Assembly: GCA_031763025.1 (NCBI GenBank)
Contig: JASSKH010000006.1
Span: 15,403,479 to 15,467,478, forward strand
DNA: 64,000 nt
Direction: 5' to 3'
Origin: Macrocystis pyrifera
Lineage: Eukaryota; Sar; Phaeophyceae; Laminariales; Laminariaceae
Below the pieces are notes generated by a model. It searched no databases. It saw only the letters and a program-made list of their open reading frames with translations, and was not told the DNA's origin. This document shows, piece after piece, positions 34,590 to 45,064 of this stretch (position 1 is its first letter; each line of letters begins with the position of its first letter). The position numbers and the translations under genes are program-made.

Positions 34590-34760
34590 CAGGATCTGCT
34601 ATGGTTGCCGACCCCCACGACTTGACCCCCACGCGCCTCCACATGCTTTTACAGACAAAATCAAGAAGTTCGGCGGTGCTCGAGCGTATGCAGCAGGATT
34701 ATCCAGCTTCGCTGAACAACAAGCTACACGACTATGCCTCGCATATGGGGGTAAGCACTG
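34590..34760 (+). CDS. candidate exon, frame ambiguous
   Basis: GC-richer stretch with two competing protein-like frames. One reads MVADPHDLTPTRLHMLLQTK then LERMQQDYPASLNNKLHDYA and ends at a good donor (GGG|GTAAGC). The other, possibly entered at the acceptor CTTTTACAG (34655), reads KIKKFGGARAYAAGLSSFAE then QQATRLCLAYGGKHW before a stop. I cannot decide between them. Either way the base composition suggests a real or former exon. Confidence 0.3.
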
Positions 34761-35714
34761 GCTAACGTAAAGCTGTGGCGGCATCGTTCATGCCACGACC
34801 TCACAACTTATTTTCCAAGGAAGTGACCATCCAACATTGAACGACGGTGTGCGTAGGTACATCCTCAGTACTATTGCTCCTGTTCTAGAAGTGTTGACGC
34901 CCTTGAAACTGTTACCGTGAGTATGGTTTAGTGCACAGCGGCTACCTTCAATAGTCATGGAACCGTCGCCACAGCTTTCCGGCTCTAGGCATTCATTAAT
35001 CCCTGCTCAAATGCGCGGTTCTTTAGTTTCGATGCTAAGAGCCTCTCCTTAGGCAGGTCAAGTCTTCGTTCTCGCGTTTGCTGTTTCCCAGCCAAAACTA
35101 ATTGCTTTAAGGCGCGATAATATGGCTTCATAAACCCTGCCAGAGGAATGATGCTTGTTATGAGGTTGCTGGAGAATGTATAACTTGTAATACAGTACAA
35201 GGTTTCAGTTTGAACGACTGAGACCAAAAGTGCTCGGAAATGGTACTGTACTTCAAACCACAGGTTAGACGAACTTCAGCACTAGCATCTCTGCCACAGA
35301 AGATGGAGAGGGTTGTGGTATGGTTTGGACAATACGCCCGGCAGTAGAACTTCGAACTCCTGTTTTTCTTTTTTCCAACCTTGTCAAACGTGTAAGGCTG
35401 GTACTATATACCTGGTATTTAACGCCACGAACGTGTTAGAGGACCCGACTATAAACATACCATAGAATATATTTCGTGCGTAGCTCTATAGACGAAATCT
35501 GTCACGCTAGGGGACCTTTCATGGGTGCTTCGAGTATACTCCTCGTCTTGACGCCGTCATAACGCAGCTGAACGTGTGCAGATGGGTTGATGAACATTGA
35601 CGAAGTACGCACATGCCTGTATAGATTAATACCATGGTTCACGGACATGTGCATGAGGCCAAAGTCGCTTTCACCCCCCGCCGACGATGATATTTAAAAC
35701 AATATTCTAAACAG

Positions 35715-35930
35715 GACGCAGGGGCCAAGGCCATCGTGACTGGACTTGGCGTTGCGTCATCCAAGGTCATTCTAGCCTCGTCGCTTAATAACAAGGCGCG
35801 CAGGAACGATCCCGACGCGTACCACTGCCAGAAGGTATCCTCGGGCTACATCCACCTCATTGTCCAGTGGCGAGAACAGTTGCTGCGTCTGCCACCATCA
35901 GGCGTGCATCGCCTTTTCCCTCTGGACTGA
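35715..35930 (+). CDS. candidate last exon, unknown protein
   Basis: After an acceptor (TATTCTAAACAG) an open frame of 72 codons begins DAGAKAIVTGLGVASSKVIL and continues ASSLNNKARRNDPDAYHCQK to a stop at 35930. A donor-like AAG|GTATCC occurs at 35835 and could end the exon earlier. Function unknown. Confidence 0.35.
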   Translation, partial: DAGAKAIVTGLGVASSKVILASSLNNKARRNDPDAYHCQKVSSGYIHLIVQWREQLLRLPPSGVHRLFPLD

Positions 35931-38500
35931 GACCGGGAGGCACAGGAGCCAAAGACGCCACGACACCGATACAAGGAGGGATACGGTTAGGTTAGACGTG
36001 GGCTACCACGGGGTTAGGGTCAGGCATACTTTTTTGGTTGAAATATTTGTGTGACTAACGGGACTCCTCGACTGAGGAAGTACCCGGTGTGCTCTAAATA
36101 GTAGTATCCTACAGTAGTATACCACTTGTGCTGCACAATATTATTGGCTTACATCTACAGCATTGCAGGTCACGCAATTGTTCATCGGCCCGAGCCTAAA
36201 TAGGTTCTGGTAGTCAGGTTTGGATCACATACTAATGGTATTACTAAGAATAACACATGGAGCTCCTCAAGTGAGGAGGCTCATAAAAATGAGGTGCTAC
36301 ATGCCTCTATACCTGTATATTATAGCATGCGTTCGTAGAGAGATGCATCATCGCCATCCACCTTTTGATAGATTGGTCAGAAGAAGATGTCGGCAGGAAC
36401 CGTTTCCAAGCGCTTCCAATACACGAGCTGCAGTGGAGAAGGGAAAGAGCCTGCTATCTGACCCCAGATCTGAGTTGCAACTAGGGAGAATAAAAAGGGC
36501 GAAGAGTAAGGACGTAACACCTACGAATACCATGGAACAGGGGGGTTGGGATTGTAATTACAGTGATTCATTTATCACCCGAGGGACGCAAAATGCCCAG
36601 GTGAATGTGAACCGTGAGAGGTATTGTTTTCCTCGACAGCACAACCTCCATAAGTCGACAGTTGTCTACTTGACGATCGAGGGCACGGAAGATATTTTTG
36701 TAAGAGTCGGAGCTACATGCGGGCCTGACGTTTTGTTTGGCGTTCGGTCGGGATGCAGCTCGAGCGAAATATATTGACACGTTTTGTCTGCGACTCCCAA
36801 GCGGGGTAAGAACACGGCAGGAGCGGATCCGCGGCGGTCCATCAGTCAATTTTGGGGGGAAACCAATGTTGGACAGCTGCTGCGTGTCATGTCACACAGT
36901 ACAGGCAGTAACAACATAAGGTGGCCGAATACTGTTGTAACATAAGCTCAAGGTTTCAGGGATGAGACGAAATTGGATGAATAAACTGTGCTCAGCGCCG
37001 AGCGCTACACTAAGTCTTGTATAATAGTCGATGCTCGAGGTTAGGCAAGGATGGTGTCTCAACAATGTTTCAAGGCTTGCTCGGGGTACGTATGTGTTTC
37101 TTGTTGGCGGGCCCGTACTGTATCCCATTAATATTATATACATTATACTGGTAAAGTGTAACGGAAAATGCAAACACGGAGGCCCTACTGCCAAAGAGGG
37201 TAGAAATGGCAAAGTCTGGTAGTGTTGGGTTAACGCTGGTGGTTTCCGTCGGGCTTTAAGCAGAGGCGGTATATGCTACTACTGTAGATGGACACACGCC
37301 TTCACAGGTGCCAGGAGAGTGTCGCTCAAGATGCAACGGCAGGCGCAGCACCAAGAAGAAGGTGCGACCGGGGTCGGTCGTGCTTCCTGTGGTCTGACTA
37401 GCCTGCAGGCATGGAAGGAGCTAAGACCCATGAATCTGTACAGGGCACTTTTCATTGCACTATTACTGTATCGCTGTTAACACTCCTACGCCAGATTCAC
37501 GATATTACAATCAAACACTATCTTAAGCCGTACCTGGTACCAATGCTGTTTTTTGCATCGTGTTCAATTACCATTCCTTGAAGCTGTCGGACACGATCGC
37601 ATTATTCCAAACCAGCATGACCGACCATGCTTTGTCAAGCAATACTACCGTAGCAGTCAACACCCAGCGGTGGTAGTGCAACAGGACAGCACCAGCATGT
37701 TATCTACAGTACCACAACAATGCGACGGTAACAACAGCCGTGCAGCTATGATACGACCTGGGCGAAGCAATGTGCCCGCATTTTGGTCTTGCCTGCGCTG
37801 CTTCCATCAAGCAGATCTTTACATATACACCTACTCGGTAAAGTTCATCAAGAGTACGCGAACGTAAAATGTAATCACTTGGAGAGTCTTCCACTCAGAA
37901 TACAAGAACGTAACAGCAGCCCTGCAGCTACTTGTAATAAAGCAGTAGTGCAGAAGCATGTGATCTACGGTAGAACAACTAGGAGGAGGACAATGCCAAG
38001 ACATCGACGGCTCTGCAACTATAGTAAAAAATGAGCGAAGAAATCTACCTAAATTGTAGTCCTACGAGAGTCTTCCACTATGTAGATCAGATCAACTGGG
38101 AATATTCCACACCTCGGATAACGTTACCCTTATGCTTTATGACAATGTTGGGCTTCACCGTTTGTTCTCGTAAAAATACGTTACGTACTACAGTATGGAG
38201 ACTTCGTTTTTATTTTGTGCTAGTATAGTGTTAGTTTGTTACGATGTTGGCGGGCGATCACGTAACATTATGTTAGAGTGTTGCCTTCATCCCGTACTGA
38301 CCGCAGTACCTGGTATGTTTTACGATCCTAGGGTAGGCAGCCGATAGCGAGTAATACTATGTTAGTGTGTTTTCCTTAGTTCTCAATGTCTATCGTAATA
38401 CACGTCGCAGGCATAACGCACATATGTCCTGGTCAATTAAACGTTCGCTTTCTGTTACCGTATTAGTAACATCAGCCCGTAGCGAGCAATGTCAGTGTAT
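35931..38500. other. no confident gene
   Basis: The 185-codon ORF at 36220-36777 (plus) has a basic, low-quality start, and a competing frame (36342-36479) is equally protein-like, so neither is accepted. The rest is unremarkable, with frequent short TACCTGGTA / CTACAGTAGTA-like words seen throughout the window. Confidence 0.35.
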
Positions 38501-39557
38501 CAGCTAGGGCTGACCATCAACTTAATTTCAGAGTTGATTTGAGTGTTGCCTATTCTTTCCAATCATGATTTATTTGATGATAAAAATCTACACAACCAAC
38601 TACACGCCGATGTGATAAATACTCAATGACGGTGACTGTGATGATTTAAACGGTAAATTAGACAGATTCCGGCGCCAGCTGCGAGAATGGGACTTTCTTT
38701 CGCTCGGCGTCCCTTTCCCCACGCGCTCTCTCAAACGCAGCGTACGGTACAATGCGACGGTGGTACGTGCAACAACAGTGTTCCACTACAGCAAGGCGTC
38801 GGCAGTACTTAAGCCCCAACAATGCCCGACATGGTGCGTACCCCGGTATACTGTCGCTGTTCATGAGCTTACGATACCACGCATGACGTGCGTGCTATAA
38901 TAGATGATCAATATCCTTACCGCGCTGCAAGCACTAGTTGCAAGAGCCTCTACCAGGATACGGCAGAAACGCATCGGCAGGAACGAGTTCTACCATAGCT
39001 TGTGCGCAATGCTTGTATGAAGCAAATGGTCTCGCCAACCCTTTCCCCCACCAAACGATTGCTTATCTTGGTAACGACAAGTCCGTCTACGGAGAAGACG
39101 CGTTCGGATGCGGAAGATGATACCTGAATGGCGACAAACGTGAGGACTAGCGTGGCAATATGGGGATAGATGCACGAGGACGTTTCCCACCACCCTAGAG
39201 GCCCGCCTGTGGTTTTTACTGCCTTCTCTGTATCTTCCTTGGATTTGTAGAAGTCCCATTCGCTCATGACTTCATCTCTCGTGCACAGAGACAGTATCCA
39301 TGCGCTGCTTCTTTGCCGGGCTGGCTGGTGGTCATACAGTAGTAGATACCTTTTGTTTGCGCCACAAGCACACTTGTTTACGTTTAGATTCAAAATGATC
39401 AACCAACACGATTAAGTTTACTAACCAACAAGTCAATCATTAGCTTATGTACGGTCAACAATCAACAACAACAAATAATCACAACACGTGATTAAAACGA
39501 TTAACCATAACCAATCATAATGAACAGATGCTTCTGAGTTGGTGGGCAACCCTAGTG
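38501..39557 (-). mobile_element. hAT-superfamily transposon remnant with terminal inverted repeats
   Basis: The left end begins CAGCTAGGGCTGACCATCAA (38501). The right end, read inward on the other strand from 39557, begins CACTAGGGTTGCCCACCAAC. The two match at most positions over about 22 bases and have the CA-G-G-G-TTG look of hAT termini. Inside, on the minus strand, is the hAT dimerisation domain. CCAATCAT(G/A)AT occurs near both ends. At 1.06 kb it is far shorter than an autonomous hAT (about 2.5-4 kb), so it is an internally deleted copy. No convincing 8-bp target duplication was found. Confidence 0.65.
38950..39402 (-). pseudogene. hAT transposase, C-terminal dimerisation domain fragment
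   Basis: The 150-codon frame contains, from about codon 66 to 120, PLGWW, then YPHIATLVLTFVAIQVSSS, then ASERVFS, then V-T-K-I-S-N-R-L and E-T-I-C-F. This is the hat dimerisation domain signature (PLxWW ... fPxLaxlAxxxLaixaSS-ASERVFSxxG ... xxRxxL ... vxxlxflk). The BED zinc finger and the catalytic DDE part are absent, so it cannot be an active transposase. The last 25 codons after the domain are probably not native. Confidence 0.8.
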
Positions 39558-40316
39558 TCAACGGAGTTTTTACTTGCGTACAATGCTATCACGGAAGCCC
39601 ATAAATAGTAAAATGAGCCCAAAGCACCCACTTTGGTGCGTTGTATATCAAGAAGTACTGCGTGAATCGACAATGGTGTCTATTTAAAATACACGGTTGA
39701 CGATAGACTTTCAATCGATGCTGCATTTTTATTCTTCAGAAATACACTGGGAAGTATCTTTCACTCCGTTTTGGGCCTATGTATTAGGGGCCACCGTGAT
39801 AGTGTGTTGGCGGAATTCTCAGTGGTTATGCTAATACACATTTTTGGGACACCGTTCAGTCAATACCTACTGTTACCGTGTCAGCGACAGCATTCCGTCG
39901 CGAGTGACGTTATGTCAGGCTGTGCTTGCAGAATTCTTGCTTGCTGCCGTAACAAACTTCAGACCGATAACCTACATGGTGGGATCTCGGCGAAATATAG
40001 CAACACGGCAAAAATATGTTGATCCGTGACGCCGCTTTACCACCGTCACAGGAAGCCTATACTAGACATCGGGAAGACCCAAAGGGTAACGTCGCAACAT
40101 TACGTTGGAACGACTTCGGCCCCAACGGGAATTCAGTGACTTAATGTTAGGCCTGGATTGATTAATATGGTAAAACACAAAGTGCTGAGATGTTAAGGGG
40201 ACGCTGGCACCCAGGCACCCCCTGGCCCCCGGTTTTCCGGTCACTCTAACCTCTAGATTTTTTGTCGGAGCAGAGAACAACATCGCTATCTTAACTCGGT
40301 GCGTCTAGAACTTCTG
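39558..40316. other. no gene recognised
   Basis: No protein-like frame with borders. The ORFs at 39771-40022 are short and overlapping. Confidence 0.4.
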
Positions 40317-40786
40317 TTCGAAGGATTATATCCTGGGCTGGGGAATCGATCGGTCTTTTGCCCCTAAAGCTCAGTCGGTAACACCATCACATTCGACGTC
40401 GTCTAGGCCACCTAACCCTAACCCTAACCCAACGAAGTACACATTGACCGACTGCCTCGCCCCCCCCTCAACGTGTTCGACTCTCCCAGCATTGGCGGAC
40501 ATCAAAGCCTCAACCGGGACCGGCTGACTTACATCGAACCTCTCTTCGAACGCTTCTTTTACATAAACGCTTGCTGCGCGTGTTGAAAAAACAAACAAAC
40601 ACACACATCTCCCCGGTTCCCGAGGTAATGAAACGAAGCAGGTAAGTCAGCGTGCAGACGTACACGATTCTGACACCCCAAAGATCCCGCCGTTCAGAGG
40701 GCGGCAGAGTGTTATAAGGATTGCTCTGGGCTGGTTAATCGATCGAGGTTTTACCATTATAGCTCAGTAGGTAACTCCTTCACACT
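40317..40786 (+). repeat. dimeric tRNA-promoter-like repeat R8, copy 1
   Basis: Two monomer starts, at about 40317 and 40711, share AAGGATT, CTGGGCTGG, AATCGATCG, then a pol III box A-like TAGCTCAGTAGG (exact at 40760-40771; variant AAGCTCAGTCGG in the first) and AAC.CC.TCAC. The first monomer is about 394 bases and includes (CCCTAA)3 at 40411-40430. The second is cut after about 75 bases, where repeat R7 begins. The same dimer layout recurs at 42380-42700. Confidence 0.7.
40411..40430 (+). repeat. short interstitial CCCTAA telomere-type repeat
   Basis: Three consecutive CCTAAC units, the complement of the TTAGGG telomere repeat used by many eukaryotes. Single units occur elsewhere (near 29690 and 30589), so this may be chance or an internal part of R8. 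Confidence 0.5.
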
Positions 40787-41556
40787 TCGGCTGGCTCGTG
40801 TTTACGGGAGAGCGACGGTGATTTGTTAGAGGTTCATCACAGAAGCTTGAATCTTTCTCGAGATTGATTTCCCGCAGGTTCTCAACAGAGGCCTACACCT
40901 CGACTAAGAAGTGATCTGGTGGTCGAAATGGGTCGAAATTTGGGGTGCACGAAATGAGGCAAAAAAAAACAGCCCCCGACAGAACGTTTGCACTTCGCTT
41001 GCGGATAGCTACAGCTCCTCACAGGAAATTATAGCCCGCAAAATTGAGGGATACTAATAATGGGGTCTGTGAGGACGTCGGGTGCGCCAGGCGGCAGTTG
41101 TAGCAAACGAGAAAGGACTCACGAGGTGTTTTCGTTTTTTCGAAGTTGCGAGCGAGTAGCACCAAAAGCTCGAAAACGCTAAAAAGGTTTATTTCACGCA
41201 AGGGAAAAACGACAAAACGCTTCATTTCACGCAAGGGAGCATAGCACAATGGCTACATCATCGACGAAGAAATGGTCTTCACTAGAAGATGGCTGTTCTC
41301 CAGGCGAATTATATATCTCTTAGGAACTAGTCGTCGAAGATGTTGCTGGGCGCAAAACTACGTTCCCATGATAGGTAGTGTTTAGATATTGGGCCCTAAC
41401 AAAAGCGCACAAATGGGCAAAAAAAACTTAGGATTCTCGTGTATTTGCGTCGCCAATCATTCGACAACCACGAAATACAGATCTTGGTTGCAAATCCCTC
41501 AGTGTAATTCCAAGTCGTATGTATATGTTGCCAAAACCCCTACGCGCGGGTACTTG
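40786..41556 (+). repeat. dispersed 0.75-kb repeat R7, copy 2
   Basis: Second copy of 24580-25322. Here the A-rich middle is expanded (two copies of TTTATTTCACGCAAGGGA-like text at about 41190 and 41222). The ATG at 41249 opens the same MATSSTKKWSS start, then diverges. It begins exactly where the truncated R8 monomer ends, suggesting that one inserted into the other. Confidence 0.8.
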
Positions 41557-42162
41557 ACGACGCACTGGTGTGAGAGGGTACTAGCGTCCACTTAAAGCAG
41601 ATATTTGCTACCAGAAACACGTTAACATAATAATAGAGAGACCCGTACATGAGTGCAGAGATACACCCTGGTAAGAGGCACAGGGATGTCGATGGTGGGT
41701 AGAGGACGCTGCTAGTGGATCTCGATCTTCTCATTATTGCTCCTCAATTGAGTTGAGAGAGAGCTCCAGTAAGCGAGGGTGGGCTTCGTCGGGAACAAAA
41801 CGCATCCCAGACGTCGGCCACAACCTGGAAACGAATATTCCCATGTTGAAGATTCCCAAAGCGCTTTATGTAGCCATATACGATTCTCATACGGGTATGT
41901 ACGTTGCTATTCGGTGGGTGTGCTACTCCATCACATTAGCTCACCCTGAAAAGTCGTAGATGAAGATCACACACTGATAAATGAATGATGATCATATCCT
42001 TCAAAAATCAGGAAGAGAGATCGAAGATGAGTCTATTCAACAAAGGAATTAGGTGATACAGCCACGCCACACCTCGTAGTGAGACTTCGATGCCTCACGC
42101 AAGAAAAAAGCGACTACCGGGAAAGAGAAAAAAACAAACAGAACCCCTGGGTGCTGAACACC
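41557..42162. other. no gene recognised
   Basis: Unclassified sequence between R7 and the gypsy fragment. It may include more of the gypsy element, but no motif was seen. Confidence 0.4.
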
Positions 42163-42379
42163 TGCCACGCCACCACTTCCTATCACTTAGGATTTTCCCG
42201 CACGGTCAGCATGCGCGAGCGCCATTTCTGTTTTCGGCATGGATATCTCCGCCTGCTGGTGGATCCGGCGCTATCTCAAGTACCAGGCGCGTAAGACCTC
42301 GCGCCAAACCATTCGCTGGCCCACCCTTCGCCGGCCTTTACCCAACGGCCCTGGTATCACCGTCAGCGTCGACTACTAG
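42163..42379 (+). pseudogene. Ty3/gypsy integrase fragment (zinc-binding region)
   Basis: Reads YHLGFSRTVSMRERHF, then after a frameshift near 42235 MDISACWWIRRYLKYQARKT, then SRQTIRWP, PLPNGPG and VSVDY before a stop. This is the gypsy integrase HHCC region and the approach to its catalytic core (H-LGF.R ... MD...WW...C..CQ.RK ... GP...VS.DY-FGPLP). The two zinc-binding Cys are both Tyr here (Y-L-K-Y). The frame is broken, and the element is cut at the start of repeat R8 (42380). It is a dead fragment, similar to what I recall of oomycete and brown-algal gypsy elements. Confidence 0.75.
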
Positions 42380-42700
42380 AGTTGTAAGGAATACCCTGGG
42401 CTGGCTATCGATAGATATCTTACCCCTATAGCTCAGTAGCTAACACCGTCACATTTGACGTCGTCGAGGACACGGGTTAGAATCTCACTTCGAACGTATA
42501 TAGAAAAGGTCGCGCATGCGTCCCTAAAATCATGTCTCCCTGGTTCCCCAGGTATTGAAACGAAGCGGATAGGTCAGTGTACGGCCGTATACGGTACCGA
42601 CGCCCCAAAGATGCCACCGTTGAAGGGGGGGGTTATAAGGATTACCCCCAGGCTGGGTAATCGATCGATGCTTACCCCTATAGCTCACTAGCTAGCACCC
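42380..42700 (+). repeat. dimeric tRNA-promoter-like repeat R8, copy 2
   Basis: Monomers start at about 42380 and 42631: GTAAGGA.TACCC, CTGGGCTGG or AGGCTGGG, ATCGAT, then CCCCTATAGCTCAGTAGC or its variant TAGCTCACTAGC. In the first monomer box A (42428-42439) is followed 34-46 bases later by a box B-like GGGTTAGAATCTC. The second monomer is truncated after about 70 bases. It lies directly against the gypsy fragment. Confidence 0.7.
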
Positions 42701-42831
42701 TCGCAAACCTCTGCATTTGGGCTATTTATTTCAACATTATGGAACGTATTGGCCGGCTAAAGACTGTAATATTGTTAACGTACATCAATGTTTACGCTGT
42801 CCGATGCGAAGGCAATCACACGGGGGTCCGA

Positions 42832-42867
42832 ATAACGTAGTGGCAGTAGTGCTGGCCACTACGTTAT
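42832..42867. other. perfect 13-bp hairpin
   Basis: ATAACGTAGTGGC (42832-42844) and its exact complement GCCACTACGTTAT (42855-42867) are separated by a 10-base loop. No U-tract follows and no element ends were found, so the role is unknown. Confidence 0.8.
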
Positions 42868-43307
42868 GAGATGTCAGTGCTTTACATAAATAAGTGACAA
42901 TGTTATGCGCTAGTAGTTGTAGCAGTGCTGACCAACATGGTAACGTTTGTTAGGTTGAACTGCACCATTTTAGGGTATTATTTCTAACGTGGCGTCAGCA
43001 GTATCAGTATGTTATCATGCCGGTAAATCTGCAGATATCGATCAGGGCATGTTAGAGTGAGAACGTACGAGTATGGACGAACCCTAACATTGTACTCATG
43101 TACAAGCACAGATCGCGGCGTAACTCATTCTTACTGCTGTGCCAGAGCTGGACGAGATCGAGCAGAAGCATACCGTTAAGACGTGTGTGCGTTCGTGGGT
43201 TTCCCGTCAACACTGGTGTGATACCATATTACCATGATAGCTCCCCTAGTGCCACCACGGTGTCAACATGGACCATGTCCCTGCGATAGCCCCCAAACCG
43301 TAGATAC

Positions 43308-43459
43308 GTATTGTCCGAGTGTTACGATATCCGAGGTAGCGTACGAATACATGATCGGAAAGCGGTTCACCCTCGCAGGCTCGTCTACCTCCTGGCAATG
43401 ACCGCCACTGCACTCCACCGCTTCCCTGATATTCTCTGTTAGCGTATGGGCGTTGAGAT
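43308..43459 (-). CDS. candidate exon, unknown protein
   Basis: After ACGTATAG on the minus strand come 50 whole codons ending at a donor TAC|GTATCT. The peptide reads LNAHTLTENIREAVECSGGH, CQEVDEPARVNRF and SYATSDIVTLGQY. An internal donor-like GAG|GTAGAC also exists. A competing ORF in another frame (43246-43539) is less protein-like. Function unknown. Confidence 0.35.
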
Positions 43460-43649
43460 CTATACGTATATATTGTGATGTGCAGGCAATACGCACTGCT
43501 ACGAGTATACGAGTATCTTACTTTGGATATTCGGGTCAATGCAATATGCGGATAAATTACGAGTCTGTCTTACTCGTTGTACGGTATATTGTAAGTTCAA
43601 CTTACCTCTGTCGAGACGTTGATCGTACAAATAGCAGGGCAGCTAGCTT

Positions 43650-43742
43650 ACCATTAGGAATGCTTCTATAGGACCCTCACCATTAAGAATGTTGATATAG
43701 GACGCACTAGCTCACCGTTAGGAATGTTGCTATAGGACGGAC
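43650..43742 (+). repeat. three tandem copies of a 29-35 bp unit
   Basis: ACCATTAGGAATG..TCTATAGGAC recurs at 43650, 43679 and 43714 with a few changes each time. Confidence 0.8.
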
Positions 43743-43824
43743 TGTCAGTCAATACAATAGTCCTTAGATTAGCTTATCTGCCCGTAGCATGGGCATTGTA
43801 CCGGATGATCAGGCGACGGTCAGC

Positions 43825-43915
43825 CATACCTCAATCACTCCTCCTCTACCCCATTTTTCTCCTCCACTCCTCCTTTTCTCCTTTTTCCTCTACTCTCTTT
43901 TCTCCTCTTGGTCTC
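43825..43915 (+). repeat. pyrimidine tract
   Basis: About 90 bases of CTCCTCC / TTTTCTCC-type text with few purines. Confidence 0.7.
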
Positions 43916-44049
43916 TGAGATCAAGATTCCTTCCATAATGACCACCTAAGCACCAATTTCAAACCATTTTATTTCTTCTTCTTACAAGTGATCTTTACAG
44001 ACACTTCGGTGCCACCTCTGTCAACTCTCTTCACAGAGACAGAGCCTCG

Positions 44050-44136
44050 ACACATGCATCATTCTTTCATTCTCCACGCTCGCCACTCGCCACATGCATC
44101 GTTCGTTCATTCTCCACGCTCGCCACTCGCCACATT
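44050..44136 (+). repeat. 40-bp tandem duplication
   Basis: CATTCTCCACGCTCGCCACT with CGCCACA follows CATGCATC(A/G)TTC(T/G)TT twice in a row. Confidence 0.85.
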
Positions 44137-45064
44137 GTGTTTGAATACGCCGCACGTGCTCAATGAAACCACGCGGCGTGCAGCCATGCCGTGAATAGGT
44201 GAACACAGAATAGTATACACGGAGTCCCACCTGGTAGGGCTTTTGTAAACACAGAGAACAAGAGTAACCTGCAATCTCGTTGTCACCGGCCGCACCCACA
44301 CACACCACAAGAGGTTAGCCGTACCTTGTTGTCACCGGCTGCACTATTCACGTGCACACAGGTGGAACCGTTGTATCACACACCCGGGTCGTATCGCATT
44401 TCTATCTCCAACTGCACACGAAGGGGAAGCAACACCCATGTATACAATTGATATGAGGTCAACTTCCCGGTGCGCTGCTTTCTGAGCGTGCGTCACCTTG
44501 CTCGCTCCTCCCGACCCTGTCGGCGGCGGCCTCGGGCGTGCTCGCATCGCGTCTCGGGGGCGAGTGCTAGTTTCGATTTAATATTACCGGAAACCTGTTC
44601 CGATTTCAAGTGTGTACTCGTATATGCAGATACGCAACAGTCTGGGCCATATCGTAAGACATTGAATGGCTCTGCATATTAATTAGGTTTCGTTCGTTGT
44701 GGCCGTAAAGTCGTGACTTCGAATGTTTTGAGTGCCTCTCCAAAACCCTGTTATTTACTGTGTGTGTAATTGTTTTCCCGTCGTTTAGAGGTTGATACCC
44801 AAGCAGCAGCGACCAGCAATCAGCAGGTTGAGGGGGCGACCCTCTTTGTGGCATATTAGACGCCTTGTGGCAAGTGCCATGCTCTTGCGGTTGGGGGTGG
44901 TATCGTGAGGCCTACAAGGCTTAGGAGTAGGATCCTCGTTGGTCCTGCTTGGGGACAGTGTTGTCCCAATCCAATACACTGGTGGTTCTGCTTTAGTCCG
45001 CCTACAACAAGAGGTTTCTTGGTTTAAATGAACAATATTTGATTACCGGTGACGGTTAGAAAAT
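44137..45064. other. no confident gene; possibly decayed 5' part of the copia element
   Basis: The copia pol text starts abruptly at about 45065. Any gag, protease or LTR would lie here, but I cannot recognise it. Short ORFs at 44344-44979 on both strands are not accepted. Confidence 0.35.

Noticed and set aside
36220..36777. A 185-codon plus-strand ORF
   Set aside because: Unrecognised and compositionally uneven, and a second frame over part of it is equally protein-like.
37440..38240. Open frames between 37.4 and 38.2 kb
   Set aside because: Short, overlapping on both strands, with no splice borders and no protein-like composition.
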